A DNA stretch of 24,894 nt from a virus. Positions within the stretch are counted from its first letter, which is position 1; each line of letters opens with the position of its first letter. Made by a program: the position numbers and the translations under genes. Below are positions 1-6,694 of the stretch, one piece after another. The DNA lies in IMG/VR virus record IMGVR_UViG_3300045135_001333, positions 1 to 24,894 of that record; one strand, written 5' to 3'. The notes under the pieces are model-generated. The model saw only the letters and a list, made by a program, of their open reading frames with translations, did not search any database and had not been told where the DNA came from.

Positions 1-1
1 T

Positions 2-712
2 GCTTTGAATGAATATGTCGATAAGCGCATGACTGATTTGACATACGACTTAACAGATGTTGAGAATTCGTATGAAAAGTTGAAGAATTTCATTAACACG
101 ACAATGGAGCGCGCTGACCAACTGAATCTGAAGCGCAACGGTGGCTTATCACACAAAGACGCTGTGCGCATTGTTGAACGAGCAAACGATATTTACGATG
201 CGTACCACTACCCGAACTTGTTTTACGAGCAAAAAATCCACGACCTTATGGACGATTTAGGCGTCGATGACCCTACTGAACTAAATGAGATGTTCAAAAA
301 CAAGTTGTATGCAGATGAAAGAGCAGAAATGATTGATTATCTTGATTTGGTTCAGACGTTGCATCCTCATTGGAACACAAGTGCTATCGGTTTACATAAA
401 TTAGAAAGCCAATTGCGCGCGCTTGAACCCAAAACATCTCAACCATCGGGAGTGCAAGCGCGATTACCACAGACTTCCACCTTTATCGGACCAAAGTTAT
501 CACCTACATTATCACCTCAACAGGAGAGAGATGCGTACAGACAAGCGAGCGCGCGAGCATTAGGGTTACAGGAAGAACAACCGCAGGGATTACCGCAACC
601 TCAACCGGGTCAAGAGCAATTACCGCGTCAAGTGGTTGATATATTCGGCACAAGACCTCAACCGGGTTCTGAGCGATTCGCTGTACCGCCCAATCAAGAA
701 AATCAGCAATGA
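2..712 (+). CDS. Unknown protein with Pro/Gln-rich tail, 5' end cut by window
   Basis: The frame is open to the left edge of the window, so the true start probably lies outside; TTG at 5 and ATG at 29 are the first in-frame start codons. The visible part is about 235 residues. The first 140 are charged, probably helical and rich in Asp, Glu and Leu. From about residue 145 it changes to a low-complexity tail rich in Pro, Gln, Leu and Arg that looks disordered. No catalytic motif, signal peptide or membrane segment is visible. It ends with TGA at 710-712, directly followed by an inverted repeat, so it may close a transcription unit. I do not recognise the family. A virion or structural role is possible from the tail-like composition and neighbourhood, but this is only inference. 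Confidence 0.7.
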   Translation, partial: ALNEYVDKRMTDLTYDLTDVENSYEKLKNFINTTMERADQLNLKRNGGLSHKDAVRIVERANDIYDAYHYPNLFYEQKIHDLMDDLGVDDPTELNEMFKNKLYADERAEMIDYLDLVQTLHPHWNTSAIGLHKLESQLRALEPKTSQPSGVQARLPQTSTFIGPKLSPTLSPQQERDAYRQASARALGLQEEQPQGLPQPQPGQEQLPRQVVDIFGTRPQPGSERFAVPPNQENQQ

Positions 713-788
713 TTTTCGGTGTTTTCGGTTTCATTCATGAAAAAGAAATACTATTACATTTACAGTAAGAAAACCGAAAAACCGAAAA
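713..788. repeat. Imperfect inverted repeat built of paired TTTTCGGT / ACCGAAAA units
   Basis: The left arm (713-731) holds two copies of TTTTCGGT and the right arm (771-788) two copies of ACCGAAAA. The arms pair over 18 of 19 positions with one unpaired base, around a loop of about 39 nt. It starts one base after the stop of the first gene and lies in the largest gene-free gap of the + strand operons (713-848). It may form a 3'-end stem-loop, or be a double operator. A 19-codon reading frame (737-796, very Lys- and Tyr-rich) sits in the loop and right arm; it lacks a ribosome binding site and I do not call it a gene. The rest of the gap shows no convincing promoter. Confidence 0.6.
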
Positions 789-848
789 AAGGGTGAATCA
801 ATTACCTTTATTTGATGTAGCGAACACCACATGGTCGAGGGAAGCCCC

Positions 849-1388
849 ATGCAACCTGCAAATAACCCGCACAATACAGACGAATTGAGAATACTTGGAC
901 TGATTTCTTTCGTATCCATCTTAGTTGGATGCTCTATCGCAGTTTTTGACGCCGAATTGTGGCTTGTAGACCCCGATAGTGTCCGCACAAACGCTTTGAC
1001 GTACACAATGGGCGCGTTTACGCTTCAAGGTATGGCGTACTTCCTTTGGAAGATGCTCGCACAAGACTCAATGGACCAAAAAGCAAGCCTTGCGAACATG
1101 CAAAAGAGCATGACGCGCCAAATGCAAAAGCAACAGATGGGATTCGCGCAAAAACAGATGGAGATTGAGATGAAAAAGCAAGAAATGCTCTTCGCTTCTC
1201 AATTACAGCAACTTGAAGAAGACCCCGAAGTAGTTCAGTACCTACAATTGCAACAAGAGATGCAAGAAGCGGCGGAAGAGGCTGTGAACGCGCCAAAACA
1301 CGGTGCGAACAGCAAAAAACCGATGAAATTGGGTACAAACCGTGAAAGAAACGCCGATGGCACTTACAAGAAGACGAAAAAGGAGTGA
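849..1388 (+). CDS. Small two-pass membrane protein with coiled-coil C-terminus
   Basis: About 179 residues. Two hydrophobic segments suitable for membrane spans lie near residues 14-35 (rich in Ile, Leu, Val) and 52-74. They are followed by a long Gln/Met/Lys/Glu-rich stretch typical of a coiled coil, then a basic Lys-rich end. ATG at 849 is preferred over the in-frame ATG at 831 because a GAGGG ribosome binding site (837-841) sits 7 bases before it. The next gene's binding site AGGAG overlaps this gene's end, so the two are translationally coupled. The product probably sits in the host membrane with a cytoplasmic coiled coil. I do not recognise the family; a role in virion attachment, lysis or membrane remodelling cannot be told apart from sequence alone. 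Confidence 0.75.
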   Translation: MQPANNPHNTDELRILGLISFVSILVGCSIAVFDAELWLVDPDSVRTNALTYTMGAFTLQGMAYFLWKMLAQDSMDQKASLANMQKSMTRQMQKQQMGFAQKQMEIEMKKQEMLFASQLQQLEEDPEVVQYLQLQQEMQEAAEEAVNAPKHGANSKKPMKLGTNRERNADGTYKKTKKE

Positions 1389-1393
1389 AAACG

Positions 1394-1630
1394 ATGGGTT
1401 GGTTGTTCAAAACGCCATCTGACGACGCTACAGAAGCAACATTACGCGCATTACACACACAAAACACGCTCGATACCTATTATGAGCGCGGTAAAGGGTT
1501 GGTGTTCGCAATTTTGCTCGCGGCGATGACAGGATTGGGTGTATCTTGGTTTGAATACGGTACAGATTTCAGTTTGTGGGAGAATACCGTTGAATGGGCG
1601 AAGAACAAAGTCATTGGTTGGGTTTCTTGA
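1394..1630 (+). CDS. Small single-pass membrane protein
   Basis: A 78-residue product. ATG at 1394 is chosen over an in-frame GTG at 1385 because AGGAG (1381-1385) lies 8 bases upstream and overlaps the end of the previous gene. One hydrophobic segment, rich in Leu, Ala, Val and Phe, lies around residues 37-57. A charged N-terminal part precedes it and a short Trp-containing tail follows. One base separates its TGA from the ATG of the GTPase gene, so the membrane protein and GTPase are likely made together. Holin-like size and topology are possible, but nothing diagnostic supports that. Family unknown. Confidence 0.7.
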   Translation: MGWLFKTPSDDATEATLRALHTQNTLDTYYERGKGLVFAILLAAMTGLGVSWFEYGTDFSLWENTVEWAKNKVIGWVS

Positions 1631-1631
1631 G

Positions 1632-2354
1632 ATGGTTGCGACATTCGCCGGTAGTGCGCTTATGGGCGCTGTTGTTTATGGGCGCGAATTGTATAATTTC
1701 ATCAAACCACGTCGAATAGGCGTCTATGGACCAACATTGGTTGGAAAAACCACGCTTGACCAATTTATGCGCACACCGGGCGAGATGGAAGCCGTAGAAG
1801 AGCGCACGATGCATGCGAGGCGCTTACTTGGAGGCGGACATGTGCTTCCGAAGGCCACGCGTAAGCGTATTCGTTGGAAAGGTGAGAAGAGAGTCGTGCA
1901 TTCGGCGGATATTGGCGGACAACAGCGCTTTTGGAACTTGTGGATTGACGATATGGTCGATAGGCAGGTTGAAATTGTAGTGTTTATGACCGATACCCGC
2001 GCACTACGCGGTAACGGGAGTCAAGTCATTGATGTCGTGGGAGGTTTGGAGTTTCTTGTTGATGCACTTATCGAAAAGCGATGGAATTATCGAAGAATCA
2101 AGACGAGATTGAAAGGAAAACGATACGCGCCGAAACAAGTGTGGATTATTGCGAACAAAGCCGACGAATGGTGGGATGATAACGCAAACATACTTTGGCA
2201 GTCGAATCGTTTACGCGAACACAAAGTCTTCGATGTGCATAGACCTGCAATGCGTAGGTTACAGAAAGCGGGTATTCCTTGCCGCGTATCCATGATGGCT
2301 ACAAACATAGGATGGAATGTTGAAAAGACGCTACTTGAAATGCTAAATTGGTGA
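1632..2354 (+). CDS. Arf/Ras-like small GTPase
   Basis: The 240-residue product has the full set of small-GTPase motifs: a P-loop GPTLVGKTT at 33-41 (G1), DIGGQQ at 93-98 (G3, close to the DxGGQ of Arf and SRP-receptor-beta types) and NKAD at 175-178 (G4, guanine specificity). A plausible G5 is near 222-227. Residues 3-17 are hydrophobic and could tether it to a membrane. The start at 1632 directly follows the membrane-protein stop at 1630; a longer frame from 1539 would overlap that gene and lacks a binding site. By family knowledge it should bind and hydrolyse GTP as a switch; its partner is unknown. Neighbouring small membrane proteins suggest a membrane-linked task. It is unusual inside a viral late operon and may be host-derived. 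Confidence 0.85.
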   Translation: MVATFAGSALMGAVVYGRELYNFIKPRRIGVYGPTLVGKTTLDQFMRTPGEMEAVEERTMHARRLLGGGHVLPKATRKRIRWKGEKRVVHSADIGGQQRFWNLWIDDMVDRQVEIVVFMTDTRALRGNGSQVIDVVGGLEFLVDALIEKRWNYRRIKTRLKGKRYAPKQVWIIANKADEWWDDNANILWQSNRLREHKVFDVHRPAMRRLQKAGIPCRVSMMATNIGWNVEKTLLEMLNW

Positions 2355-2359
2355 TAAAA

Positions 2360-3253
2360 ATGCTAAGTCAGAAGTCAAATGAAGAATTATTGAGGCTCGC
2401 CGCACAAACGAACATGCCATTGGCGCAATTGCAACAGCAAGCGCAGGTACAGGCCGCGATGCAACAGCAATCGGGCGTTATCGAAGTGCCTCAAGTCAAT
2501 TTTTACCCCTCAAGACACCCAAATCCAACAAAAGCGCGCCGTCAAGACATCAAACAAGCATATCGTTTGCTAAGACCGACAAAACGAAGCATATTTTCAC
2601 CTCGACGTTGGTTTTTTGGTGGTAAATACCGATACAACACCAACACAATGCGATGTGTTATTGATGGTGCGGATGTCGAGAATCTTATCCGTTTAGCCGG
2701 TAACATCTACGACCAAATCATTGACGAGGAAACAGGAAAATCGTTGTGGGAATTGTACTTCCATAACCCTGTTACCGGAGAACCGGAAGCCTTTGTTGCG
2801 CGCGAAAACGTCACAAGTGGACGAAAGTTGCGCGGAACATACTGCCCCGAACATTTGCACCTTTATCACATGCTAACGAAGTGGGAAAAGGAAGAAGAAG
2901 CCGAACAAGAGGCGAAAAGTGGAACGCTTAAGGCGAAACTCAAGAAGGGTGTGTCGGTAGTGGCTGTACCTATCAACACAATCAAGAAAAAGGACAACAC
3001 ACCGCCTACTCTCGCTAAATATCAACCGTTTTTTGAGATGCTTAAACAAGACAACATCCCCATCACGCACATGACGAACAGCGCTACAGGCGTAAACGAC
3101 TTAGTGGTCGTTGTGTTCGATATGCGTCAATTTCAAACCGGTGGTAATACAAGGGTGTTATTTGACGCTTTAGCGATGCATCAGATGCAACAACAGGTCG
3201 CGCAAGCGCAACCAATGCCTTTACCGACAGAATCAAATGATGGGAGCGCGTGA
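2360..3253 (+). CDS. Unknown protein with Gln-rich N-terminus and possible Cys/His metal site
   Basis: A 297-residue product starting at ATG 2360, four bases after GGTGAT (2350-2355), the same arrangement as the gene at 24385. In-frame TTG (2348) and GTG (2351) overlap the GTPase stop and are less likely. Order: Gln-rich helical N-terminus (to about 40), a basic segment with Arg and Lys (about 50-90), then a compact middle holding one Cys (RCVIDG) and later a CPEHLHLYH cluster. These could together bind a metal. A charged Lys/Glu helix, a beta-rich segment and a Gln/Pro-rich end follow. No family recognised. It is translated with the GTPase upstream and the Gln-rich protein downstream. Confidence 0.75.
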   Translation: MLSQKSNEELLRLAAQTNMPLAQLQQQAQVQAAMQQQSGVIEVPQVNFYPSRHPNPTKARRQDIKQAYRLLRPTKRSIFSPRRWFFGGKYRYNTNTMRCVIDGADVENLIRLAGNIYDQIIDEETGKSLWELYFHNPVTGEPEAFVARENVTSGRKLRGTYCPEHLHLYHMLTKWEKEEEAEQEAKSGTLKAKLKKGVSVVAVPINTIKKKDNTPPTLAKYQPFFEMLKQDNIPITHMTNSATGVNDLVVVVFDMRQFQTGGNTRVLFDALAMHQMQQQVAQAQPMPLPTESNDGSA

Positions 3254-3262
3254 GGTGGTATC

Positions 3263-3841
3263 ATGGTGTGGCCTTTCAACAGCAATCAGCAACAACCTCA
3301 ACAGAATGGTGCGTTGAATCTCGGTTTACCGAACGGACAACAACAAGTTCACCAATTTACAGGTTCGACAGCACAGCAACCACAGTACGGTTTCCAATAT
3401 CAAGCACCTCCTTCGGAGATGGAGATTCTTTCGGCTATGATTACATCAAATCCAATGATTGACAAGTGGCTTTCTGATAACAACGGCGCGAATATGACCA
3501 TGCTCATCTCGCTTTTGAGCAGTCTTGTCGCTGTTTCGGTCAATACTATGCTTACAAATGCGCGTTTGGTAGAGGATGGTGACGGGTACAAGTTTGATTT
3601 TAGCGGAGTTCAAGGTATGCCGACTGTTGATAGCGTCACAATGGCACAGACTCAAATTCTTAACGCGTCATCCAACAATGTTCAGCAAAAAACCATGCAG
3701 TTTCAACAAATGGTTCAACTCGCAAACCAAAGCATGATGCAAAATATGTTGAATGATGCTATGGCTGACCCCGGTATGATGCAAAGTGTTGGTGGCGGTC
3801 TTGGTTCGTTGGTGCGTGGATTAGCAACAGGAGGGCGATGA
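3263..3841 (+). CDS. Gln/Met-rich protein with one hydrophobic helix
   Basis: A 192-residue product with a strong ribosome binding site: GAGGTGG (3252-3258) lies a few bases before ATG 3263. Residues 1-50 are Gln- and Asn-rich and probably disordered. A moderately hydrophobic segment near 79-100 (rich in Met, Leu, Ser, Val) could be a membrane or amphipathic helix. The C-terminal 60 residues are Gln/Met-rich with a Gly-rich end. The next gene starts 2 bases after this stop and has GGAGGG within this gene's end. No catalytic motif is seen and no family is recognised. It resembles its neighbours in pairing a low-complexity region with a short hydrophobic helix. Confidence 0.75.
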   Translation: MVWPFNSNQQQPQQNGALNLGLPNGQQQVHQFTGSTAQQPQYGFQYQAPPSEMEILSAMITSNPMIDKWLSDNNGANMTMLISLLSSLVAVSVNTMLTNARLVEDGDGYKFDFSGVQGMPTVDSVTMAQTQILNASSNNVQQKTMQFQQMVQLANQSMMQNMLNDAMADPGMMQSVGGGLGSLVRGLATGGR

Positions 3842-3842
3842 T

Positions 3843-4091
3843 ATGCAAAGCGGTGATTGGACAGGTGGACTCATCAGCGCGATGAGCGATTTTAGCAATA
3901 TGCGCAAATCTGTCATTGTGGATATGATTATGGTTCAACTTATCAGCCTAACACTCGGATGTTTCATCATCATAGCGTTCAACAGCAACAGTTTGAGTTC
4001 AACGAACCTGTCGTATCTACTCGTTGTGTTGTTCGGGTTGTTCAGTTTTACCGGTATCGTCTACCGAAGGTTCGCTCAAGGCGGTAATTGA
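3843..4091 (+). CDS. Small two-pass membrane protein
   Basis: An 82-residue product. ATG 3843 follows GGAGGG (3831-3836) at normal spacing. Two strongly hydrophobic segments, about residues 24-47 and 57-77, are separated by a short polar turn with Asn and Ser, giving a hairpin topology with a short basic tail. This is the last gene of the left + strand group; its 3' end is overlapped on the other strand by the last 75 bases of the Cys-rich gene. The size and two-helix shape are compatible with a holin or a small virion membrane protein, but nothing specific separates these. Family unknown. Confidence 0.7.
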   Translation: MQSGDWTGGLISAMSDFSNMRKSVIVDMIMVQLISLTLGCFIIIAFNSNSLSSTNLSYLLVVLFGLFSFTGIVYRRFAQGGN

Positions 4092-4337
4092 CCATTTACC
4101 TATCGGACATTCGCTCGATAACAATGTTGTTTTGAAATTCATAAAACATCCGCACAGCGTACAACGGGGTGCGTCGAAGTGTTCACATCCATGACAGACC
4201 TTCAAGCGCCTATCTCGCTCGGCAGAATTCACTTTACGGTTAAGTAAGGAATCCCTTACACCTTTTCCAAGACTGATGGCCGATTTTTGAGTGATAGGAA
4301 CACCCGCAATACGCGGTGTTTTTCGCAATCGGCGCAT
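4017..4337 (-). CDS. Small Cys-rich probable zinc protein, phage-type CxxC...CxxCGC...CPxGKW
   Basis: The only minus-strand gene here. From ATG at 4337 it gives 106 residues (an upstream TTG at 4355 is possible). The core at residues 45-82 reads as RLKVCHGC, then RCTLCGCFM, then CPIGKW. This matches the small virus-encoded Cys-rich family that ends in CPxGKW and is often found near terminase genes. Cys 48, 51, 59, 62, 64 and 77 can bind one or two zinc ions. The conserved core lies exactly in the space not used by + strand genes (4092-4250), which argues it is real. The 24 residues after GKW overlap the neighbouring membrane-protein gene in antisense and look like a run-on tail. Function is unknown; nucleic acid binding is a guess. 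Confidence 0.75.
   Translation of the reverse strand: MRRLRKTPRIAGVPITQKSAISLGKGVRDSLLNRKVNSAERDRRLKVCHGCEHFDAPRCTLCGCFMNFKTTLLSSECPIGKWSITALSEPSVDDTGKTEQPEQHNE
4299..4324 (+). terminator. Possible stem-loop with T-run
   Basis: Arms AACACC (4299-4304) and GGTGTT (4315-4320) pair. CG (4305-4306) can pair with CG (4312-4313), leaving one bulged base at 4314 and a small loop. Five T follow from 4319 on. It is shaped like an intrinsic terminator on the + strand and lies between the left gene group and the small-terminase-like gene. It is also inside the 5' part of the minus-strand gene, so it may be chance. Confidence 0.3.
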
Positions 4338-4379
4338 ACAACACCCATATCGCAATGATTTTCAAGTGTTTCGTATTGC
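4305..4379. promoter_or_regulatory. CGCAAT repeat cluster around divergent gene starts
   Basis: CGCAAT occurs at 4305-4310, 4324-4329 and 4351-4356, and an inverted ATTGC lies at 4375-4379. The first and last belong to a perfect 8-base inverted pair, GCAATACG (4306-4313) and CGTATTGC (4372-4379). The cluster spans the gap between the minus-strand start (4337) and the + strand start (4382), where shared operators or promoters would sit. No clear archaeal TATA box or bacterial -35/-10 pair is seen. Confidence 0.3.
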
Positions 4380-4381
4380 AC

Positions 4382-5062
4382 ATGCATGTGTCGGATAGGG
4401 TGACGCGCGCTTCGTGCAAATTTTGTCAAGACGTAGACCGCGATGATTTAGAAGAATTGATGCGGGATGGTATCGTCATTGCAAAGCAATTGGATGAAGA
4501 CAAAGGATGGCGCGAAGGAACAGCCGATAGGCACTTCCGTAACCATATGGGCGAGTTTCATATGGCTTCCAACAGCCGTTGCGACCTATGCACATCCGTT
4601 AAGCGAGATTTGCTTGAGCATGCGTACTACAACGGCTCAATGACAAGCGAAGAAATCGCACAAGACGTTGATATGCCGGAATCAAGCGTGTATCATCACT
4701 TCAAACACCACCTCAAACCTGTTGTTCAGAAAGGCGCGGCTGACATCATTGCTATTGAAGCGGGTCGAGAAATGGAGTCAATACGTTCAAATCTCGCCCG
4801 AATAAACGGTGAATTGGCTCATTTTCTCGATGATGCTGACCGTAACGACCCTCAATATGTGCGCAACATCGTATCGCTCCACAAAGAGGTGCGTGATACT
4901 GTCAATATGATGGTTAAGTTACAAGACCGCGCGGCAGGTAACGTGACAGAAAACATTAACGCGCAAACCATCAATATCCTCAAGGTTGAATTAGCAAAGC
5001 AATCCCCCGAAGTATGGAAAGAAATACGCGGTAAATTGATGGATGGTGCTGATATTGAATGA
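4382..5062 (+). CDS. Probable terminase small subunit with tandem Cys/His-HTH modules
   Basis: About 226 residues from ATG 4382 (GTG 4388 also possible; a GTG at 4316 would run over the minus-strand gene). There are two similar units. The first has CKFC at 12-15 and HFRNH at 51-55; the second has CDLC at 67-70, a helix-turn-helix (SEEIAQDVDMPESSVYHHF, about 89-107) and HHFKHH. Each could be a zinc-stabilised DNA-binding module. The rest, 115-226, is a long helical region ending near an EVWKEIRGKL helix. This matches the plan of many small terminases: an N-terminal HTH that recognises packaging DNA, then helices for oligomerisation. It would bind viral DNA and hand it to the large subunit. There is no clear ribosome binding site, so initiation may be leaderless. 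The assignment rests on architecture, not on a signature motif. Confidence 0.6.
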   Translation: MHVSDRVTRASCKFCQDVDRDDLEELMRDGIVIAKQLDEDKGWREGTADRHFRNHMGEFHMASNSRCDLCTSVKRDLLEHAYYNGSMTSEEIAQDVDMPESSVYHHFKHHLKPVVQKGAADIIAIEAGREMESIRSNLARINGELAHFLDDADRNDPQYVRNIVSLHKEVRDTVNMMVKLQDRAAGNVTENINAQTINILKVELAKQSPEVWKEIRGKLMDGADIE

Positions 5063-5480
5063 GGTTACCGTTTTTGTACCGTTTATTCAATGCACAGACA
5101 TTGAGGACGCACATTTGCTGTTGTTATCGCGACCTTTGAAGACAGAAGAGTATCCGCGCTTCTTCAAGATGATTCATCACGTTATTGACCGTTGGCATCA
5201 TGCTGTAAGCAACATGGCTCCGTCAATTTACGCGGAGTATCATACGCATAGAGGTATTATGCGCGACATTGAAGCGCAATTCAAGATACTCATGGTCGAT
5301 GATGGAGAGAAATTTATCGAAACGAAATTCATTTTGTCGCAACAAATTGAAGCCGCGCACCTCATTTTCAGTTCATACGCAACAGCGTTTAAGCAAAACA
5401 AGGATGTTTCAGAATTTTACTTCAATATACCGAGTATTCTCCAAAGGTCTTTTGAATCGTTATGCAATGGTGATGTCTAA
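5043..5480 (+). CDS. Unknown helical protein
   Basis: A 145-residue product overlapping the previous gene by 20 bases; ATG 5043 is used, TTG 5055 is an alternative. It is rich in His, Phe and Ile with several amphipathic helices and no low-complexity region, signal peptide or membrane span. No catalytic motif is recognised. Its stop TAA (5478-5480) shares one base with the next ATG, showing tight coupling. It lies between the small-terminase-like gene and the Lys-rich protein, so a packaging or assembly role is possible, but nothing in the sequence shows it. Confidence 0.65.
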   Translation: MVLILNEVTVFVPFIQCTDIEDAHLLLLSRPLKTEEYPRFFKMIHHVIDRWHHAVSNMAPSIYAEYHTHRGIMRDIEAQFKILMVDDGEKFIETKFILSQQIEAAHLIFSSYATAFKQNKDVSEFYFNIPSILQRSFESLCNGDV

Positions 5481-6694
5481 TGCCGATGGGGGATGGTTCG
5501 GGAAGCACAGGCAACCTTCGGTTCAATCCGCGCCAAAGTGCGGAAGAAATCGAGGAAGATTCTTCGGTTGGGCGCGAGGATTCGGAGGAACGCGCAAAGC
5601 ATGATGCGAAAAAGCGCGAAGAACAAGAAAAGCGCGCTCGCTTAATGCAGGGTATTCAGCATTTAAAAATCAAAATACCTCAACAAAACACCGATGATGA
5701 AGAGCGACCTACCGAAGAGGCGGGTGAACTCGCGGGTCAAGTCGGTCAAGCCGACGCTATTGATGGTGCGAATCCGCGCGGTAACGGTTTGGGTATGGGA
5801 ATCATGACGGGTGAGCCAATAGATTTGGCTTTTGACATGATTCGTAAAAAAAAAGACGAGCCGAAGTTCGACACAGGCAAAACAAGCGCTACTGAAACGT
5901 TAGAACGCGTCAAAGCGAGAAAGCGTGGTGAGAAAGGTAGTAAACGTAAGACGAAGAAGACAAAAACGCTTGAGCGCATGAAGCAAAAGCGAGAAGCGAA
6001 AGGCAAAGGTAAGCCGTTGAAAACAGATACGGGGCGCAACCCTGCCGCGTACACAGGGTTCATGGCAGGTCAAAGAGCCACACAACCTTCAATGCAATAC
6101 AGTCGTCAAACTCGCACCATTCCGCGCTACCTAACGTTGGCTTCAATGCGTAGCGGACCTGCTAAAGTTGCATACGAAGACCCAAGAGAGCGAGAACAAG
6201 AGGCTCAAATCGCGCAAAGAGAAACGATGATGCCGACACAGCCTGTGACACCTTCCACACCAACCGTTACTGCTGATTCGCGCATAGCACACGCTCCGAG
6301 AGGAACGGCTAAACATCGAAAAGCAATTCAAGGCGTCAAGCGCATAACCGGACCAAAAGAACCGGACACTCCTTTGGGTAAGGTGAGTAGTAAAGCATCC
6401 GACTTAGCAACAGGAGGTTCGTCGTTATTCGCGCCATTGCTCGCAAAAGGTATGACAATACGCGATAAACAAGAGTATCGTCGTCTTATTCAGAAACTTG
6501 AGAAGTTGTTACGCAACTTAACGAAGAAAGGTGACGCATCAGCCGATGGTGTAGACGACGGACCGACACCAAACGCGCATCCTCGCATGACGTCAGCACC
6601 AACAGGCGCGACTGAAACCGACCCCGATGATGACCCTACCATGTGGGGTACGCATGCTTATGGGCTATATGCCGGTAGAGGTGGTATAGCATGA
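5480..6694 (+). CDS. Large charged, mostly disordered protein with basic central region
   Basis: A 404-residue product; ATG 5480 has GGTGAT (5468-5473) six bases before it. The first 100 residues are rich in Glu, Arg, Gln and Asp. A very basic stretch (about 145-185, Lys/Arg runs) follows, then a Thr/Pro-rich linker, a likely folded helical part near 290-350 and an acidic Asp/Pro/Thr end. The alternating charge blocks resemble scaffold or internal DNA-binding proteins, with the basic block able to contact DNA. I do not recognise it. It overlaps the next gene by ATGA (6691-6694). Confidence 0.7.
   Translation: MPMGDGSGSTGNLRFNPRQSAEEIEEDSSVGREDSEERAKHDAKKREEQEKRARLMQGIQHLKIKIPQQNTDDEERPTEEAGELAGQVGQADAIDGANPRGNGLGMGIMTGEPIDLAFDMIRKKKDEPKFDTGKTSATETLERVKARKRGEKGSKRKTKKTKTLERMKQKREAKGKGKPLKTDTGRNPAAYTGFMAGQRATQPSMQYSRQTRTIPRYLTLASMRSGPAKVAYEDPREREQEAQIAQRETMMPTQPVTPSTPTVTADSRIAHAPRGTAKHRKAIQGVKRITGPKEPDTPLGKVSSKASDLATGGSSLFAPLLAKGMTIRDKQEYRRLIQKLEKLLRNLTKKGDASADGVDDGPTPNAHPRMTSAPTGATETDPDDDPTMWGTHAYGLYAGRGGIA

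Noticed and set aside
504-734. Open frame on the minus strand, 76 residues
   Set aside because: It lies opposite the Pro/Gln-rich coding part, has no binding site and no recognisable composition; shadow of the real gene.
737-796. 19-codon Lys/Tyr-rich small frame
   Set aside because: It lies in the loop and arm of the inverted repeat with no ribosome binding site; likely chance.
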